Below, piece by piece: positions 24,324-33,633 of a stretch of 64,000 bases of DNA. Position numbers and translations under genes: made by a program. This DNA is from Rhodoferax potami. Its GTDB lineage: Bacteria; Pseudomonadota; Gammaproteobacteria; Burkholderiales; Burkholderiaceae_C. Numbering within the stretch: the first letter of the stretch is position 1; each line of letters opens with the position of its first letter. The stretch is from assembly GCF_032193805.1 (NCBI RefSeq), contig NZ_JAVBIK010000001.1, forward strand, positions 2,377,001 to 2,441,000, written 5' to 3'. Under the pieces are notes generated by a model that made no database searches, had not been told where the DNA came from, and was given only the letters and a program-made list of their open reading frames with translations.

Positions 24324-26324
24324 CTAGGCCCGCACTCTGGCCACAAAAGCAGCAGCCGGCATAGGTTTGGCAAACAGGTAGCCCTGGTATTGCTCGATGC
24401 CTTGGGCCTGCACCCACGCCAGCTGGGCCGGTGTTTCCACCCCTTCGGCCACGATGTGGAGCTGCATCAAGCGGCACATCGAGACGATGAGCTCGGCCAC
24501 CGGGAGATTGGCCTCGATGTCTTGCACAAAGGTTTTGTCCACCTTCAGCACCTGGATCGGAAACCGGTTCAGATAGGCCAAGTTCGAGTAGCCGGTGCCG
24601 AAGTCGTCCACGCTGATCGAGAAGCCCATGCGTCGCAAATCGTCCAGCGTTTCGTGGGTGTGGGGTGCCACGCCGAGCAGCATCGATTCGGTGAGCTCCA
24701 GTTCCAGCCGCGCCGGTTGCGCCGCACTGGCGGTGACGATGCGGGCCAGGCGGTTCAGCAACTCCGGGTCGCGGAACTGGCGGGGAGAGAGGTTGATGGA
24801 AATCTTCAAGTCCAGCCCTTCACGGGCCCACTGCACTTGCTGCCGCGCAGCTTGCTCAAACACCCAGTCGCCCAGGGCATTGATCATGCCGGTGCTCTCG
24901 CAGGTGGGAATGAAGGCGTCCGGCCCCACGACGCCGCGCAGCGGGTGGTTCCAGCGGATCAGCGCTTCGGCGCCGCGCACTAGGCCGGTGGCCACATCCA
25001 CGCGTGGCTGGTAGTACAGCTCAAACTCTTGGCGGGTCAGGGCGTGGCGCAGCTCGGTTTCCAGCTCCAGCCGCTGCTGCACCCGCTGCGCCATGGGTAA
25101 CTCGAAGATGTTGAGCGCATTGCGGCCGCTCTCTTTGGCGCTGTACATGGCCAGGTCGGCATTGCGCAGCAGGGTGTCCAGCTCCTGGCCGTGTTCGGGG
25201 TAAAAGCTCACGCCCACACTGGGGGTGACGATGACTTCGGTGCCATGGAGTTGAATGGGCTGCGCTACGGTGCTGCTCAGGCGCTGACGCACGCGCTCCA
25301 CCTCGTCGCGGATGTTGTGCGCCACCATCAGGATGAGGAACTCATCCCCGCCCAGCCGGGCCACCATGTCGCTGCTGCGGGTAATCAAGCGCAGCCGTTC
25401 GGCCACTTGCACCAGCAGGGCGTCGCCCGCGGCATGGCCCAGGGTGTCGTTGATGTCTTTGAAGTGGTCCAGGTCGATGTAGATCAGCGCAGCCTCGGTC
25501 ACGCCTTCTCCCATGTCGCGCAAGGTGTCGGCAAAGCGCTGCATCACATGGCTGCGGTTGGGCAGGCCGGTCAGGGAGTCGTGCCGCGCCAGGTACTGGG
25601 AGTGGTCTTGCGCGTGCTTGATGGCCGTCACATCCACTTCGCTCATCAGCACCGCATCGCGCCCGGTGACCGCATCGCGGCACAGGCGCACCGACACCTC
25701 GTGCCAGCGCAGGTTGCGGGTGGTGAGGGTGGGCAGGGTCAGGGTGGCCTCACCGTTCAGCTCGAGCATGGCCAGCATGCGCTCCAGCGCTTCTATGTCC
25801 TGAAACCGCTCGGCCATGCGCATGTTGAGGTTGGGCACCGATTCGCGGGCTGCGGGGTTGCGGTACAGCACCCCGCCTTCCCGGTCGTAGAGGGTGATCA
25901 TCACATCGGTGTGCAGCAAGGCTTCTACCGAGCGCAGCGCCTCGGGGCGGTCGGGTTCAATGATGCGGCTTTCGCACAGCATGGCCATGCGCCCGTCCGT
26001 CATGTGGATGCCGCTGAGCTGCATATTCATGGAGATGGGCACGCCAGCGGGGTAAATGGTCCACTGCTCGCTGAAGTTGGCGCCGTCCTGCACAAAGTCG
26101 CTCTGGTATTGCTTGAGCCGCTTGGCCACTGAGGCCGACATGTCTGCCCCCATGTCGCGGCTGCACAGCTCGGACAGGCTCTCTGCACGCCAGAGGGTGA
26201 GCGCGGCATCGTTAGCCCAGTGCACCTGGCTTTGGTCGATATCGAACACCCAGATCGGCAGACTGATGCGCTCCAGCAGGCGAAAGTCCTGCCTGCGTGC
26301 TTCCAGCTCTTCGCTTGTCAGCAT
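24324..26324 (-). CDS. PAS-GGDEF-EAL c-di-GMP signalling protein
   Basis: A 666-residue cytosolic protein: two PAS-like segments (about 15-120 and 130-240), GGDEF (about 245-410; GGDEF intact with an RSSD inhibitory site before it) and EAL (about 425-665). The EAL domain keeps [32 protein letters not shown] and EGVET, so phosphodiesterase activity is likely; GGDEF may be active or may bind GTP as an allosteric site. ATG 26324 follows an AGGGA box. It lies downstream of the Crp/Fnr gene on the same strand with a 41-base gap, so the two may be co-transcribed. Confidence 0.92.
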   Translation of the reverse strand: MLTSEELEARRQDFRLLERISLPIWVFDIDQSQVHWANDAALTLWRAESLSELCSRDMGADMSASVAKRLKQYQSDFVQDGANFSEQWTIYPAGVPISMNMQLSGIHMTDGRMAMLCESRIIEPDRPEALRSVEALLHTDVMITLYDREGGVLYRNPAARESVPNLNMRMAERFQDIEALERMLAMLELNGEATLTLPTLTTRNLRWHEVSVRLCRDAVTGRDAVLMSEVDVTAIKHAQDHSQYLARHDSLTGLPNRSHVMQRFADTLRDMGEGVTEAALIYIDLDHFKDINDTLGHAAGDALLVQVAERLRLITRSSDMVARLGGDEFLILMVAHNIRDEVERVRQRLSSTVAQPIQLHGTEVIVTPSVGVSFYPEHGQELDTLLRNADLAMYSAKESGRNALNIFELPMAQRVQQRLELETELRHALTRQEFELYYQPRVDVATGLVRGAEALIRWNHPLRGVVGPDAFIPTCESTGMINALGDWVFEQAARQQVQWAREGLDLKISINLSPRQFRDPELLNRLARIVTASAAQPARLELELTESMLLGVAPHTHETLDDLRRMGFSISVDDFGTGYSNLAYLNRFPIQVLKVDKTFVQDIEANLPVAELIVSMCRLMQLHIVAEGVETPAQLAWVQAQGIEQYQGYLFAKPMPAAAFVARVRA

Positions 26325-26365
26325 GGTGATTCCCTGTGGTTGAGGCGCATCTTCGAGGAGGTGCG

Positions 26366-27109
26366 CTACGTCAACGGGCGGGTAAACACTTTGGAGCGAA
26401 GGGCTTGCAAATCCAGCACGCGCAAGCCACCGTATTCGACCCTGATGACGGCCTGTGCCTCCAGGGCGTTGAGTGCTTCATTCACCCGCTGGCGCGAGAG
26501 GCCGGCCAGGTACGCCAGCTCCTGCTGGGTGATGCGCAGCACCTCACCCACGCCGGGGTAGAGCACCGGGTTGAACAGCGAGGCCAGGCTGCGCGCAACC
26601 CGGATGTCGGGGTTGGTCATGCGGTCGATTTCGCGGGCGGCAATGAACTGGCCCAGCCGCTCGTTGAGCTGGTTCATCACAAAGCGGTTGAAGGCAATTG
26701 AGTGATCGAGCAGCCAATGAAAAGTGTCTACATGCAGCCCCGCCACCAGACTCTTGCGCAGGGCCTGGATGTTGTAGCGGTAGGTCTCGCGCTTGAGGGC
26801 GGTGCCCTCCCCGAACCAGCCGCCGGGCGGCACGCCGGTGAAGGTCATGGTCTGGCCTTCGGCGTTGTCGCTGCTCATCTTGAGCAGGCCGTCGATCACG
26901 CCAAACCAGTAGGTCACCGGCCGCCCCATGCGGCACATGTATTCACCGGGCTCGGCCTCGGCAATGCGCAGGTCATCGACTGCGCGCTCCCGGTCGGCAG
27001 GGGCCAGCAAATTCAGCCAGGGAATTGCGTCCAGCTCTGCGGGTGTGAGGGGGCGCCGGCGCTGGTGCAGCGTGGCGTCAGTGGCGGATGCGATGCGTGG
27101 GGTGGACAT
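26366..27109 (-). CDS. Crp/Fnr-family transcriptional regulator
   Basis: A 247-residue regulator: cyclic-nucleotide-binding-like beta roll (about 35-150; [16 protein letters not shown]), long dimer helix, and a winged HTH at about 200-225 ([32 protein letters not shown]). There is no N-terminal Cys cluster, so it is not an iron-sulfur Fnr, and the ligand is unknown. It is divergent from the acyl-CoA synthetase/Liv operon and is the natural candidate to control it, probably through the palindrome at 27184-27201. Co-transcription with the downstream GGDEF-EAL gene could also link it to c-di-GMP. Confidence 0.9.
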   Translation of the reverse strand: MSTPRIASATDATLHQRRRPLTPAELDAIPWLNLLAPADRERAVDDLRIAEAEPGEYMCRMGRPVTYWFGVIDGLLKMSSDNAEGQTMTFTGVPPGGWFGEGTALKRETYRYNIQALRKSLVAGLHVDTFHWLLDHSIAFNRFVMNQLNERLGQFIAAREIDRMTNPDIRVARSLASLFNPVLYPGVGEVLRITQQELAYLAGLSRQRVNEALNALEAQAVIRVEYGGLRVLDLQALRSKVFTRPLT

Positions 27110-27183
27110 GGTGAGAGCTTCATGGTGCCGGCGTGTAAGTTGCCATTCAGCGAAGGGAAAACACCTACCGAGATTCGCTTGAA

Positions 27184-27201
27184 TTGTCGTCCAAACGACA
27201 A
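27184..27201. promoter_or_regulatory. Candidate operator between Crp/Fnr gene and acyl-CoA synthetase operon
   Basis: Perfect inverted repeat TTGTCGT-CCAA-ACGACAA, 75 bases before the Crp/Fnr gene start and 85 bases before the synthetase start. Its size (18 bp, dyad) suits a Crp/Fnr dimer, but the half-site differs from the classical TGTGA or TTGAT. Confidence 0.55.
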
Positions 27202-27285
27202 CTTGGCGTCAAATGCAGTCCTACTATTCGGGTCATATCAAAGTCCGCATCGAGCACACCGCGGGCCATAACGAGGTGACACGCA

Positions 27286-29238
27286 ATGGGTACGCACACG
27301 ACATTTCCGCAGCTGCTGCTGCAACACGCAAGTCAGCGTCCGCAGGCCGCTGCCATGCGCGAAAAGGAATACGGCATCTGGCAATCACTGAGCTGGGGTG
27401 ACCTTGCAGTGATGGTGGAACAGCTGGCGGCCGGACTGCACCAGGCAGGCTTGCAGCGCGGTGACCACATGGTGGTGGTGGGGGCCAACCGCCCCCGCTT
27501 GTACGCCACCATGCTGGCCGTGCAAAGCCTGGGCGCTGTGCCTATTCCGCTCTACCAAGACGCTGCCGCTCCCGAGTGTGTGTTCCCGATCAACAACGCC
27601 GAAGTGCGCTTTGCCTTTGCCGAAGACCAGGAGCAGGTCGACAAACTGCTGGAGGTGCGCGAGCAGTGCCCACAGCTCCAGCACATTTACTTTGACGACC
27701 CACGCGGCCTGCGCAACTACGACCAGCCCGGGCTGGCTGGTATGGACGAGTTGCAGGCGGCAGGCAAAGCCTTTGCGGCGATTCACCCAGCTTTCTTCCG
27801 CGATGAAGTGGCCAAGATCACGCACACCGATGTGGCTGCCATGTTCTTCACCTCGGGCACCACCGGCAACCCCAAAGGGGTGGTGCATACCCACGACTCT
27901 TTGCTCAACCGGGCGCGCGCCGGTGCTGATTTCGACAAGCTCACCAGCGCCGAAGAGGTGCTGGCCTATATGCCACCCGCCTGGATCGGGCAGAACATCT
28001 TCAGCTACGCGCAGTGGTTGTCTTGCGGCTATGTGGTGAATTGCCCAGAGAGCAGCGCGACTGCCACCATCGACCTGAAGGAAATCGGGCCGACTTACTA
28101 CTTCGCTCCACCCCGGGTGTTTGAGGGCATGCTCACCAGCGTGATGATCCGCATGGAAGACGCGGGCAGCATCAAGCGCAACATGTTCCATTACTTCATG
28201 GATGTGGCCAAGCGCGTGGGCCCGGCCCTGATGGATGGGCTGGAGGTGTCGGGTGTTGACCGCGCTTTGTATGCCCTGGGGAATGTGTTTGTTTACGGCC
28301 CCTTGCGTAACACCTTGGGCCTCAGCCGCGTGCGGGTGGCCTACACCGCCGGCGAGGCGATCGGCCCCGACCTGTTTACTTTTTACCGCTCGATTGGCAT
28401 CAACCTCAAGCAGCTCTACGGGTCTACCGAGACGGCGGTGTTTGTGTGCTTGCAGCCGGACAACCAGGCCCGCGCCGACACCGTGGGTGTGCCCTGCGCG
28501 GGGGTGGAGATCAAGGTGGCGGATAACGGAGAAATCCTGGTCAAGTCGCCCGGACTGCTCAAGGAGTACTACAAAAACCCTGCCGCTACTGCCGAGGTGT
28601 TGACGGCCGACGGCTGGTATCACACCAGCGATGCGGGCTTTATTGATGCGCAGGGGCACCTGAAGATCATCGACCGCGTAAAAGACGTGGGGCGCATCAA
28701 GGGCGGTGCATTTGACGGCGCCATGTTTGCGCCCAAATACGTGGAGAACAAACTCAAGTTCTTCCAGCACATCAAGGAGGTGGTGGCCTATGGCGATGGC
28801 CGCGACCGGGTGTGTGTGCTGATCAACATCGATTTTGACGCGGTGGGCAACTGGGCCGAGCGCCGCAACTTGCCCTATGCGGGCTACACCGATCTGGCGC
28901 AAAAGTCCCAGGTCTATGAGCTGATCAAAGAGTGCGTGGAAAAGGTCAACGCCGACCTGAGTGCCGATGCCCTCTTGGCCGGCAGCCAGATCAGCCGCTT
29001 CCTGGTGCTGCACAAAGAGCTGGATGCCGACGATGGCGAACTCACCCGCACCAACAAGGTCCGTCGTGGCTTTATCGCCGACAAATACCAAGTCCTGGTG
29101 GATGCCCTGTACGAGGGTAAGAGCACCCAATTCATTGAGACCGTGGTGAAGTTTGAAGACGGCCGCACCGGCAGCGTCAGCGCCACGCTGCGAATCGAAG
29201 ATACCCAAACCTTTGCCCCCGTAAAGGCTGCAGCATGA
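27286..29238 (+). CDS. AMP-dependent acyl-CoA synthetase (long-chain type)
   Basis: A 650-residue ANL-family ligase. Motifs are the P-loop FFTSGTTGNPKGVVHTH, the adenine-binding YGSTETAVF, the acid WYHTSDAG and hinge KIIDRVKDVGRIKGG. It should activate a carboxylic acid with ATP and CoA, releasing AMP. Length and the TTYYFAPPRVFE-like insert fit long-chain or FadD15-like ligases; the aromatic or aliphatic preference is not readable. The start has a GAGGTG box 10 bases upstream. Its last bases overlap the LivG start (ATGA), so import and activation are translationally coupled: the acid is probably trapped as CoA ester on entry. Confidence 0.9.
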   Translation: MGTHTTFPQLLLQHASQRPQAAAMREKEYGIWQSLSWGDLAVMVEQLAAGLHQAGLQRGDHMVVVGANRPRLYATMLAVQSLGAVPIPLYQDAAAPECVFPINNAEVRFAFAEDQEQVDKLLEVREQCPQLQHIYFDDPRGLRNYDQPGLAGMDELQAAGKAFAAIHPAFFRDEVAKITHTDVAAMFFTSGTTGNPKGVVHTHDSLLNRARAGADFDKLTSAEEVLAYMPPAWIGQNIFSYAQWLSCGYVVNCPESSATATIDLKEIGPTYYFAPPRVFEGMLTSVMIRMEDAGSIKRNMFHYFMDVAKRVGPALMDGLEVSGVDRALYALGNVFVYGPLRNTLGLSRVRVAYTAGEAIGPDLFTFYRSIGINLKQLYGSTETAVFVCLQPDNQARADTVGVPCAGVEIKVADNGEILVKSPGLLKEYYKNPAATAEVLTADGWYHTSDAGFIDAQGHLKIIDRVKDVGRIKGGAFDGAMFAPKYVENKLKFFQHIKEVVAYGDGRDRVCVLINIDFDAVGNWAERRNLPYAGYTDLAQKSQVYELIKECVEKVNADLSADALLAGSQISRFLVLHKELDADDGELTRTNKVRRGFIADKYQVLVDALYEGKSTQFIETVVKFEDGRTGSVSATLRIEDTQTFAPVKAAA

Positions 29239-30020
29239 GCGAAAAGAAAATCGGTGACGTCATCCTCGACGTCAAAAACATCTCCCTGCGTTTCGGGGGC
29301 GTGAAGGCGCTGACCGACATCAGCTTTGATGTGCGCGAACACGAGATCCGCGCCATCATCGGACCTAACGGCGCGGGCAAGAGTTCGATGCTGAACTGCA
29401 TCAATGGCGTGTATGCCCCCCAGGAAGGTGCCATCACCTTCCGTGGTCAGCAGTTCAAACATATGGACAGCCACCAAGTGGCCACCATGGGCATTGGCCG
29501 CACCTTCCAGAACTTGGCCTTGTTCAAGGGCATGAGCGTGTTGGACAACATCATGTCCGGCCGCAACCTCAAGATCAAAAGCAACATCCTGATGCAGGCC
29601 CTGCGCATCGGCCCTGCCGAGCGCGAGGAAATCCAACACCGCGAGGCGGTGGAGCGCATCATCGATTTTCTGGAGATCCAGGCCTACCGCAAAACCCCGG
29701 TGGGCCAACTGCCCTACGGCCTGCAAAAGCGGGTGGACTTGGGCCGCGCGCTGGCAATGGAGCCGCAGGTGCTGTTACTCGACGAGCCCATGGCCGGCAT
29801 GAACGTCGAAGAGAAGCAGGACATGTGCCGCTTTGTGCTGGATGTGAATGACGAGTTCGGCACCACGGTGGTGTTGATCGAGCACGACATGGGCGTGGTC
29901 ATGGACATCAGCGACCGTGTGGTGGTGCTCGACTACGGTAAAAAAATCGGCGATGGCACCCCCGACGAAGTGCGCAACAACGCCGATGTGATCAGTGCCT
30001 ACCTCGGCACCAGCCACTGA
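29235..30020 (+). CDS. Branched-chain-type ABC transporter ATPase (LivG-like)
   Basis: A 261-residue ABC ATPase: Walker A GPNGAGKSS (about residues 42-50), signature region LPYGLQKRVDLGRAL, Walker B LLLDEPMAGM and switch IEHDMGVVMDISD. The signature has LPYG in place of LSGG/LSHG, a known LivG variant. It overlaps the synthetase gene by 4 bases and is followed at 13 bases by the permease gene; one operon. It acts on the cytosolic face of the importer built by the LivH and LivM proteins here. Confidence 0.93.
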   Translation: MSEKKIGDVILDVKNISLRFGGVKALTDISFDVREHEIRAIIGPNGAGKSSMLNCINGVYAPQEGAITFRGQQFKHMDSHQVATMGIGRTFQNLALFKGMSVLDNIMSGRNLKIKSNILMQALRIGPAEREEIQHREAVERIIDFLEIQAYRKTPVGQLPYGLQKRVDLGRALAMEPQVLLLDEPMAGMNVEEKQDMCRFVLDVNDEFGTTVVLIEHDMGVVMDISDRVVVLDYGKKIGDGTPDEVRNNADVISAYLGTSH

Positions 30021-30033
30021 AGGGAATGGAATC

Positions 30034-30963
30034 ATGGGTTTTTTTCTAGAAACACTGTTTGGCGGCCTCATGGCCGGCATGTTGTATGCCCTGGTGGCGC
30101 TGGGCTTTGTGCTGATTTTCAAAGCCTCTGGCGTTTTCAACTTCGCGCAAGGGGCCATGGTGCTGTTCGCGGCACTGGCCATGGCACGTTTCTCTGTGTG
30201 GATCCCTCAGTGGCTGGGGCTGGAGAGCAAGTTCTTGGGTAATTTGCTGGCCTTCTTTGTGTCGGCGATTTTGATGTTCGTCTTGGCGTGGCTTATCGAG
30301 CGCTTGGTGTTGCGCCACCTGGTGAACCAGGAAGGGGTGACCTTGCTGATGGCGACCTTGGGTATTACCTACTTCATCGACGGAGCGGGTCAGACCATCT
30401 TCGGAAGCGATATTTACAAGATCGATGTGGGCATGCCCAAAGACCCGATCTTCTTGTTTGAGTCGGTATTTGAAGGTGGCGTGCTGGTCAATCAAGAGGA
30501 TGTGATTGCCGCTGTCGTGGCTGCTGTGCTCGTTGCAGCACTGTCGCTCTTCTTCCAGAAAACCAGTACCGGCCGTGCGCTGCGCGCTGTGGCAGATGAC
30601 CACCAGGCTGCACAGAGTATCGGCATACCACTGAACCGCATCTGGGTGATCGTGTGGTGCGTCGCAGGCATCACCGCCTTGGTGGCAGGGATCATTTGGG
30701 GCTCCAAGCTCGGGGTTCAGTTTTCGCTGACGACCGTCGCTTTGCGGGCCCTGCCGGTGATTATTTTGGGTGGGCTCACGTCAGTGCCCGGCGCGATTAT
30801 TGGCGGCTTGATCATCGGCGTCGGTGAGAAGCTGTCCGAGGTGTACCTCGGCCCGATGGTGGGCGGCGGTATCGAAATCTGGTTTGCCTATGTGCTGGCG
30901 CTGGTATTCCTGCTGTTCCGGCCACAAGGCTTGTTCGGCGAAAAAATCATTGACCGCGTCTAA
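30034..30963 (+). CDS. Branched-chain-type ABC transporter permease (LivH-like)
   Basis: A 309-residue membrane protein with about eight hydrophobic helices (for example MLYALVALGFVLIFKASGVFNFAQGAMV at the start, typical of LivH). ATG 30034 has an AGGGAATGGA box; an in-frame start at 29995 lies inside livG. The LivH signature around GLTSVPGAIIGGLIIG toward the C-terminus is present. It forms half of the inner-membrane channel with LivM. Its last helix region ends FLLFRPQGLFGEKIIDRV, a standard LivH end. Confidence 0.93.
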   Translation: MGFFLETLFGGLMAGMLYALVALGFVLIFKASGVFNFAQGAMVLFAALAMARFSVWIPQWLGLESKFLGNLLAFFVSAILMFVLAWLIERLVLRHLVNQEGVTLLMATLGITYFIDGAGQTIFGSDIYKIDVGMPKDPIFLFESVFEGGVLVNQEDVIAAVVAAVLVAALSLFFQKTSTGRALRAVADDHQAAQSIGIPLNRIWVIVWCVAGITALVAGIIWGSKLGVQFSLTTVALRALPVIILGGLTSVPGAIIGGLIIGVGEKLSEVYLGPMVGGGIEIWFAYVLALVFLLFRPQGLFGEKIIDRV

Positions 30964-30974
30964 GGAGCTACTTC

Positions 30975-32051
30975 ATGTTTTACAGAGAGAACGGTCAGTT
31001 CAAAACCAGCTACCGCGCTGACCAGCAGATTTTTCCCATCGTGCAAGACCGTTGGGGCCTCCTGGTGCTGTTGGCCATCGCTGTGTTTGTGGTTCCGATG
31101 CTGGTCGACGAGTACATGTTTCGTGCGATCTTGATTCCCTTCTTGATCCTGTCCCTGGCAGCTTTGGGTGTGAATGTACTGGTGGGGTATTGCGGGCAGA
31201 TCTCGTTGGGCTCCGGCGCATTCATGGCGGTGGGTGCCTACATGGCCTACAACACCTATGTCCGGATCGAGGGCGTTCCCTTGATCGTAGCCCTGCTCAG
31301 TGGCGGCTTTTTTGCAACGCTGGTTGGCATGTTCTTCGGGATACCGAGCTTGCGGGTTAAAGGCCTGTATTTGGCAGTAGCGACTTTGGCGGCGCAGTTT
31401 TTCTGCGATTGGGCCTTCTTGCGGATTGGCTGGTTTACCAACAACAACGCATCGGGCTCGGTGTCGGTGTCCAACCTGTCCATCCTGGGCTGGACGATTG
31501 ACTCACCCGTCGACAAATACTTGCTGTGCCTGGCCTTCGTGGTGTTATTCGCCGTGATGATCAAGAACCTGGTGCGCTCTGCGATCGGTCGTGAATGGAT
31601 GGCCATTCGCGATATGGACGTGGCAGCTGCGGTGATCGGTATTCGTCCGGTGTACGCCAAGCTCAGCGCCTTTGCCGTGAGTTCTTTCATCGTGGGTGTG
31701 GCCGGGGCGTTGTGGGGCTTTATCCACCTTGGCTCGTGGGAGCCTGCGGCCTTCTCGATTGATCGCTCTTTTCAGTTGTTGTTCATGGTGATCATCGGCG
31801 GCATGGGGTCCATCATGGGGAGCTTCTTCGGGGCCGCATTCATTGTGATCTTGCCCATCTTTTTGAACCAGTTCCTGCCAGCGGTGGGCGACCTGTTCGG
31901 CGTCAGTATTTCGACCGCGCTGGTCTCGCACACCGAGTACATGGTGTTCGGTGCCTTGATCGTCTGGTTCCTGATTGTGGAGCCGCACGGGCTGGCCAAG
32001 CTCTGGTCTATCGGCAAGCAAAAAATGCGTCTTTGGCCTTTCCCGCATTGA
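30975..32051 (+). CDS. Branched-chain-type ABC transporter permease (LivM-like)
   Basis: A 358-residue membrane protein, about nine helices, with LivM motifs: LGVNVLVGYCGQISLGSGAFMAVGAY, GVPLIVALLSGG, PSLRVKGLYLAVATLA, REWMAIRDMDVAAAVIG and a GGMGSIMGSFFGAAFIV segment. It pairs with LivH 11 bases upstream, with a GGAG box (TAAGGAGCTACTTC) overlapping the LivH stop. The N-terminal 25 residues are hydrophilic. There is no sign of truncation. Confidence 0.93.
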   Translation: MFYRENGQFKTSYRADQQIFPIVQDRWGLLVLLAIAVFVVPMLVDEYMFRAILIPFLILSLAALGVNVLVGYCGQISLGSGAFMAVGAYMAYNTYVRIEGVPLIVALLSGGFFATLVGMFFGIPSLRVKGLYLAVATLAAQFFCDWAFLRIGWFTNNNASGSVSVSNLSILGWTIDSPVDKYLLCLAFVVLFAVMIKNLVRSAIGREWMAIRDMDVAAAVIGIRPVYAKLSAFAVSSFIVGVAGALWGFIHLGSWEPAAFSIDRSFQLLFMVIIGGMGSIMGSFFGAAFIVILPIFLNQFLPAVGDLFGVSISTALVSHTEYMVFGALIVWFLIVEPHGLAKLWSIGKQKMRLWPFPH

Positions 32052-32123
32052 GATGTTCAGACATCTCCGTTCTTTGAAAGTCCGGCTTTCCTCTCTCGCT
32101 TCAACCAACTTAGGAGACACAAC

Positions 32124-33455
32124 ATGAAGCTTCGTCAACTCGCAATCGCCGCCAGTGTGGCTGCCGCCGGGGTGTCCGCTCTGGTGGGTACCTCGTCAGC
32201 TTTCGCCCAGGACAAGGAGCAATTTTTTCCTGTGCTGGTGTATCGCACGGGTGCCTATGCGCCGAATGGCGTTCCCTTTGCCAATGGTTATGTGGATTAC
32301 CTCAAGCTGGTCAACGCCCGCGGCGGCCTCAATGGGGTGAAACTTTCGTTTGAAGAGTGTGAGACTGGCTATGCGACCGACCGGGGTGTCGAGTGCTACG
32401 AACGTTTGAAAGGCAAGGGTGCCACAGTGTTTCAGCCCCTGTCGACCGGTATCACGTTTGCGCTGACCGAGAAGGCTCCCGCAGACAAAATTCCATTGAT
32501 CACTGCTGGCTACGGTCGCAGTGAATCGGCTGATGGCGGCGTGTTCAAGTGGAACTTTCCTTTGGCCGGCACCTACTGGGTGGCTGCTGACGTATTGATT
32601 CAGCACATCGCCAAAAAAGAAGGCGGCTATGACAAGCTCAAAGGCAAGAAGATTGCCTTGGTTTATCACGACAGCCCATTCGGCAAAGAGCCGATCCCCT
32701 TGCTGCAAGAGCGAGCAGCGGCACACGGCTTTACGCTGAGCTTGTTGCCAGTGACCCATCCCGGTGTTGAGCAAAAGGCGACCTGGTTGCAAATCCGTCA
32801 AAACCGCCCCGATTACGTGCTGAACTGGGGCTGGGGCGTCATGAATTCCACCGCCCTCAAGGAAGCGCAAGCCACCGGTTACCCACGCGACAAAATGTAT
32901 GGCGTCTGGTGGGCTGGTGCTGAACCTGACGTGAAAGACGTCGGTGAAGGTGCCAAGGGCTACAACGCCGTGATGATGCAGCACGGTGCCGAAACTGGCG
33001 CGCCTGTCATCAAAGAGGTCTTGGACAAGCTCCATGGCAAGGGCCAAGGTACCGGACCGAAAGAAGAGGTCGGCCAGGTGCTCTACATGCGCGGAATGAT
33101 GAGCGCCATGCTGGCTGTGGAAGGCGTGCGCGCTGCCCAGGACCGTTTCGGCAAGGGCAAGGTCATGACCGGAGAGCAAGCACGCTGGGGTTATGAGAAC
33201 CTGAACCTGACGCAACCCAAGTTGGATGCTCTGGGCTTCAAGGGCGTGATGCGCCCGATTTCTACCAGCTGCCAAGACCACATGGGCGCGGCATGGGCGC
33301 GTGTTCACACCTGGAACGGCAAGTCTTTCGACTGGACCTCCGATTGGATGCAAGCCGACGACCAAATCATCAAGCCGATGGTGAAGGCCGCAGCGGACAA
33401 GTATGCCGCTGAGAAAAAGCTCACACGCCGCGCGGGTAGCGACTGCCAGTCTTGA
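32124..33455 (+). CDS. Periplasmic substrate-binding protein of the Liv-type transporter
   Basis: A 443-residue receptor with a signal peptide (about 1-28, ending SSAFAQ) and a type-I periplasmic-binding fold (FFPVLVYRTGAYAPNGVPFANGYVDYLKLVNARGG...). It binds the ligand imported by the LivH/M/G/F proteins; ligand unknown. Length is above LivK (about 370), like receptors for aromatic or amide ligands. It is preceded by a GGAGA box and a 72-base gap from livM. A 178-base non-coding element separates it from the last ATPase gene. Confidence 0.9.
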   Translation: MKLRQLAIAASVAAAGVSALVGTSSAFAQDKEQFFPVLVYRTGAYAPNGVPFANGYVDYLKLVNARGGLNGVKLSFEECETGYATDRGVECYERLKGKGATVFQPLSTGITFALTEKAPADKIPLITAGYGRSESADGGVFKWNFPLAGTYWVAADVLIQHIAKKEGGYDKLKGKKIALVYHDSPFGKEPIPLLQERAAAHGFTLSLLPVTHPGVEQKATWLQIRQNRPDYVLNWGWGVMNSTALKEAQATGYPRDKMYGVWWAGAEPDVKDVGEGAKGYNAVMMQHGAETGAPVIKEVLDKLHGKGQGTGPKEEVGQVLYMRGMMSAMLAVEGVRAAQDRFGKGKVMTGEQARWGYENLNLTQPKLDALGFKGVMRPISTSCQDHMGAAWARVHTWNGKSFDWTSDWMQADDQIIKPMVKAAADKYAAEKKLTRRAGSDCQS

Positions 33456-33633
33456 AAGCACCCCCGTTGACCGCTCACTGCGTGTAGCGGTTCTCCCCCC
33501 TCCGGGGGACAACACCAGCGGCCCGGCGTAGCCGGTTCCGCGGTGTTTCTGGAAGGGTGGCTTGCTCCGCATGCCACTCTCCAGATGAAAGCGCCGTGCA
33601 TCGGGGCTTTCATCTGGTCAAAAAGGCTGAGTT
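33456..33633. other. Structured intergenic element between the receptor and LivF genes
   Basis: No gene. It contains CCCCCCTCCGGGGG (33496-33509 area), then a GCGGCCCGGCGTAGCCGG-type hairpin region and a perfect long-loop inverted repeat CCAGATGAAAGC (33581-33592) / GCTTTCATCTGG (33606-33617). The block resembles GC-rich elements often seen between genes in Comamonadaceae. It may stabilise or attenuate the mRNA so that the receptor is made in excess over LivF. Confidence 0.6.

Noticed and set aside
27013..27201. Small open frame on the minus strand upstream of the Crp/Fnr gene
   Set aside because: Overlaps the regulator gene start and the dyad region; no protein features.
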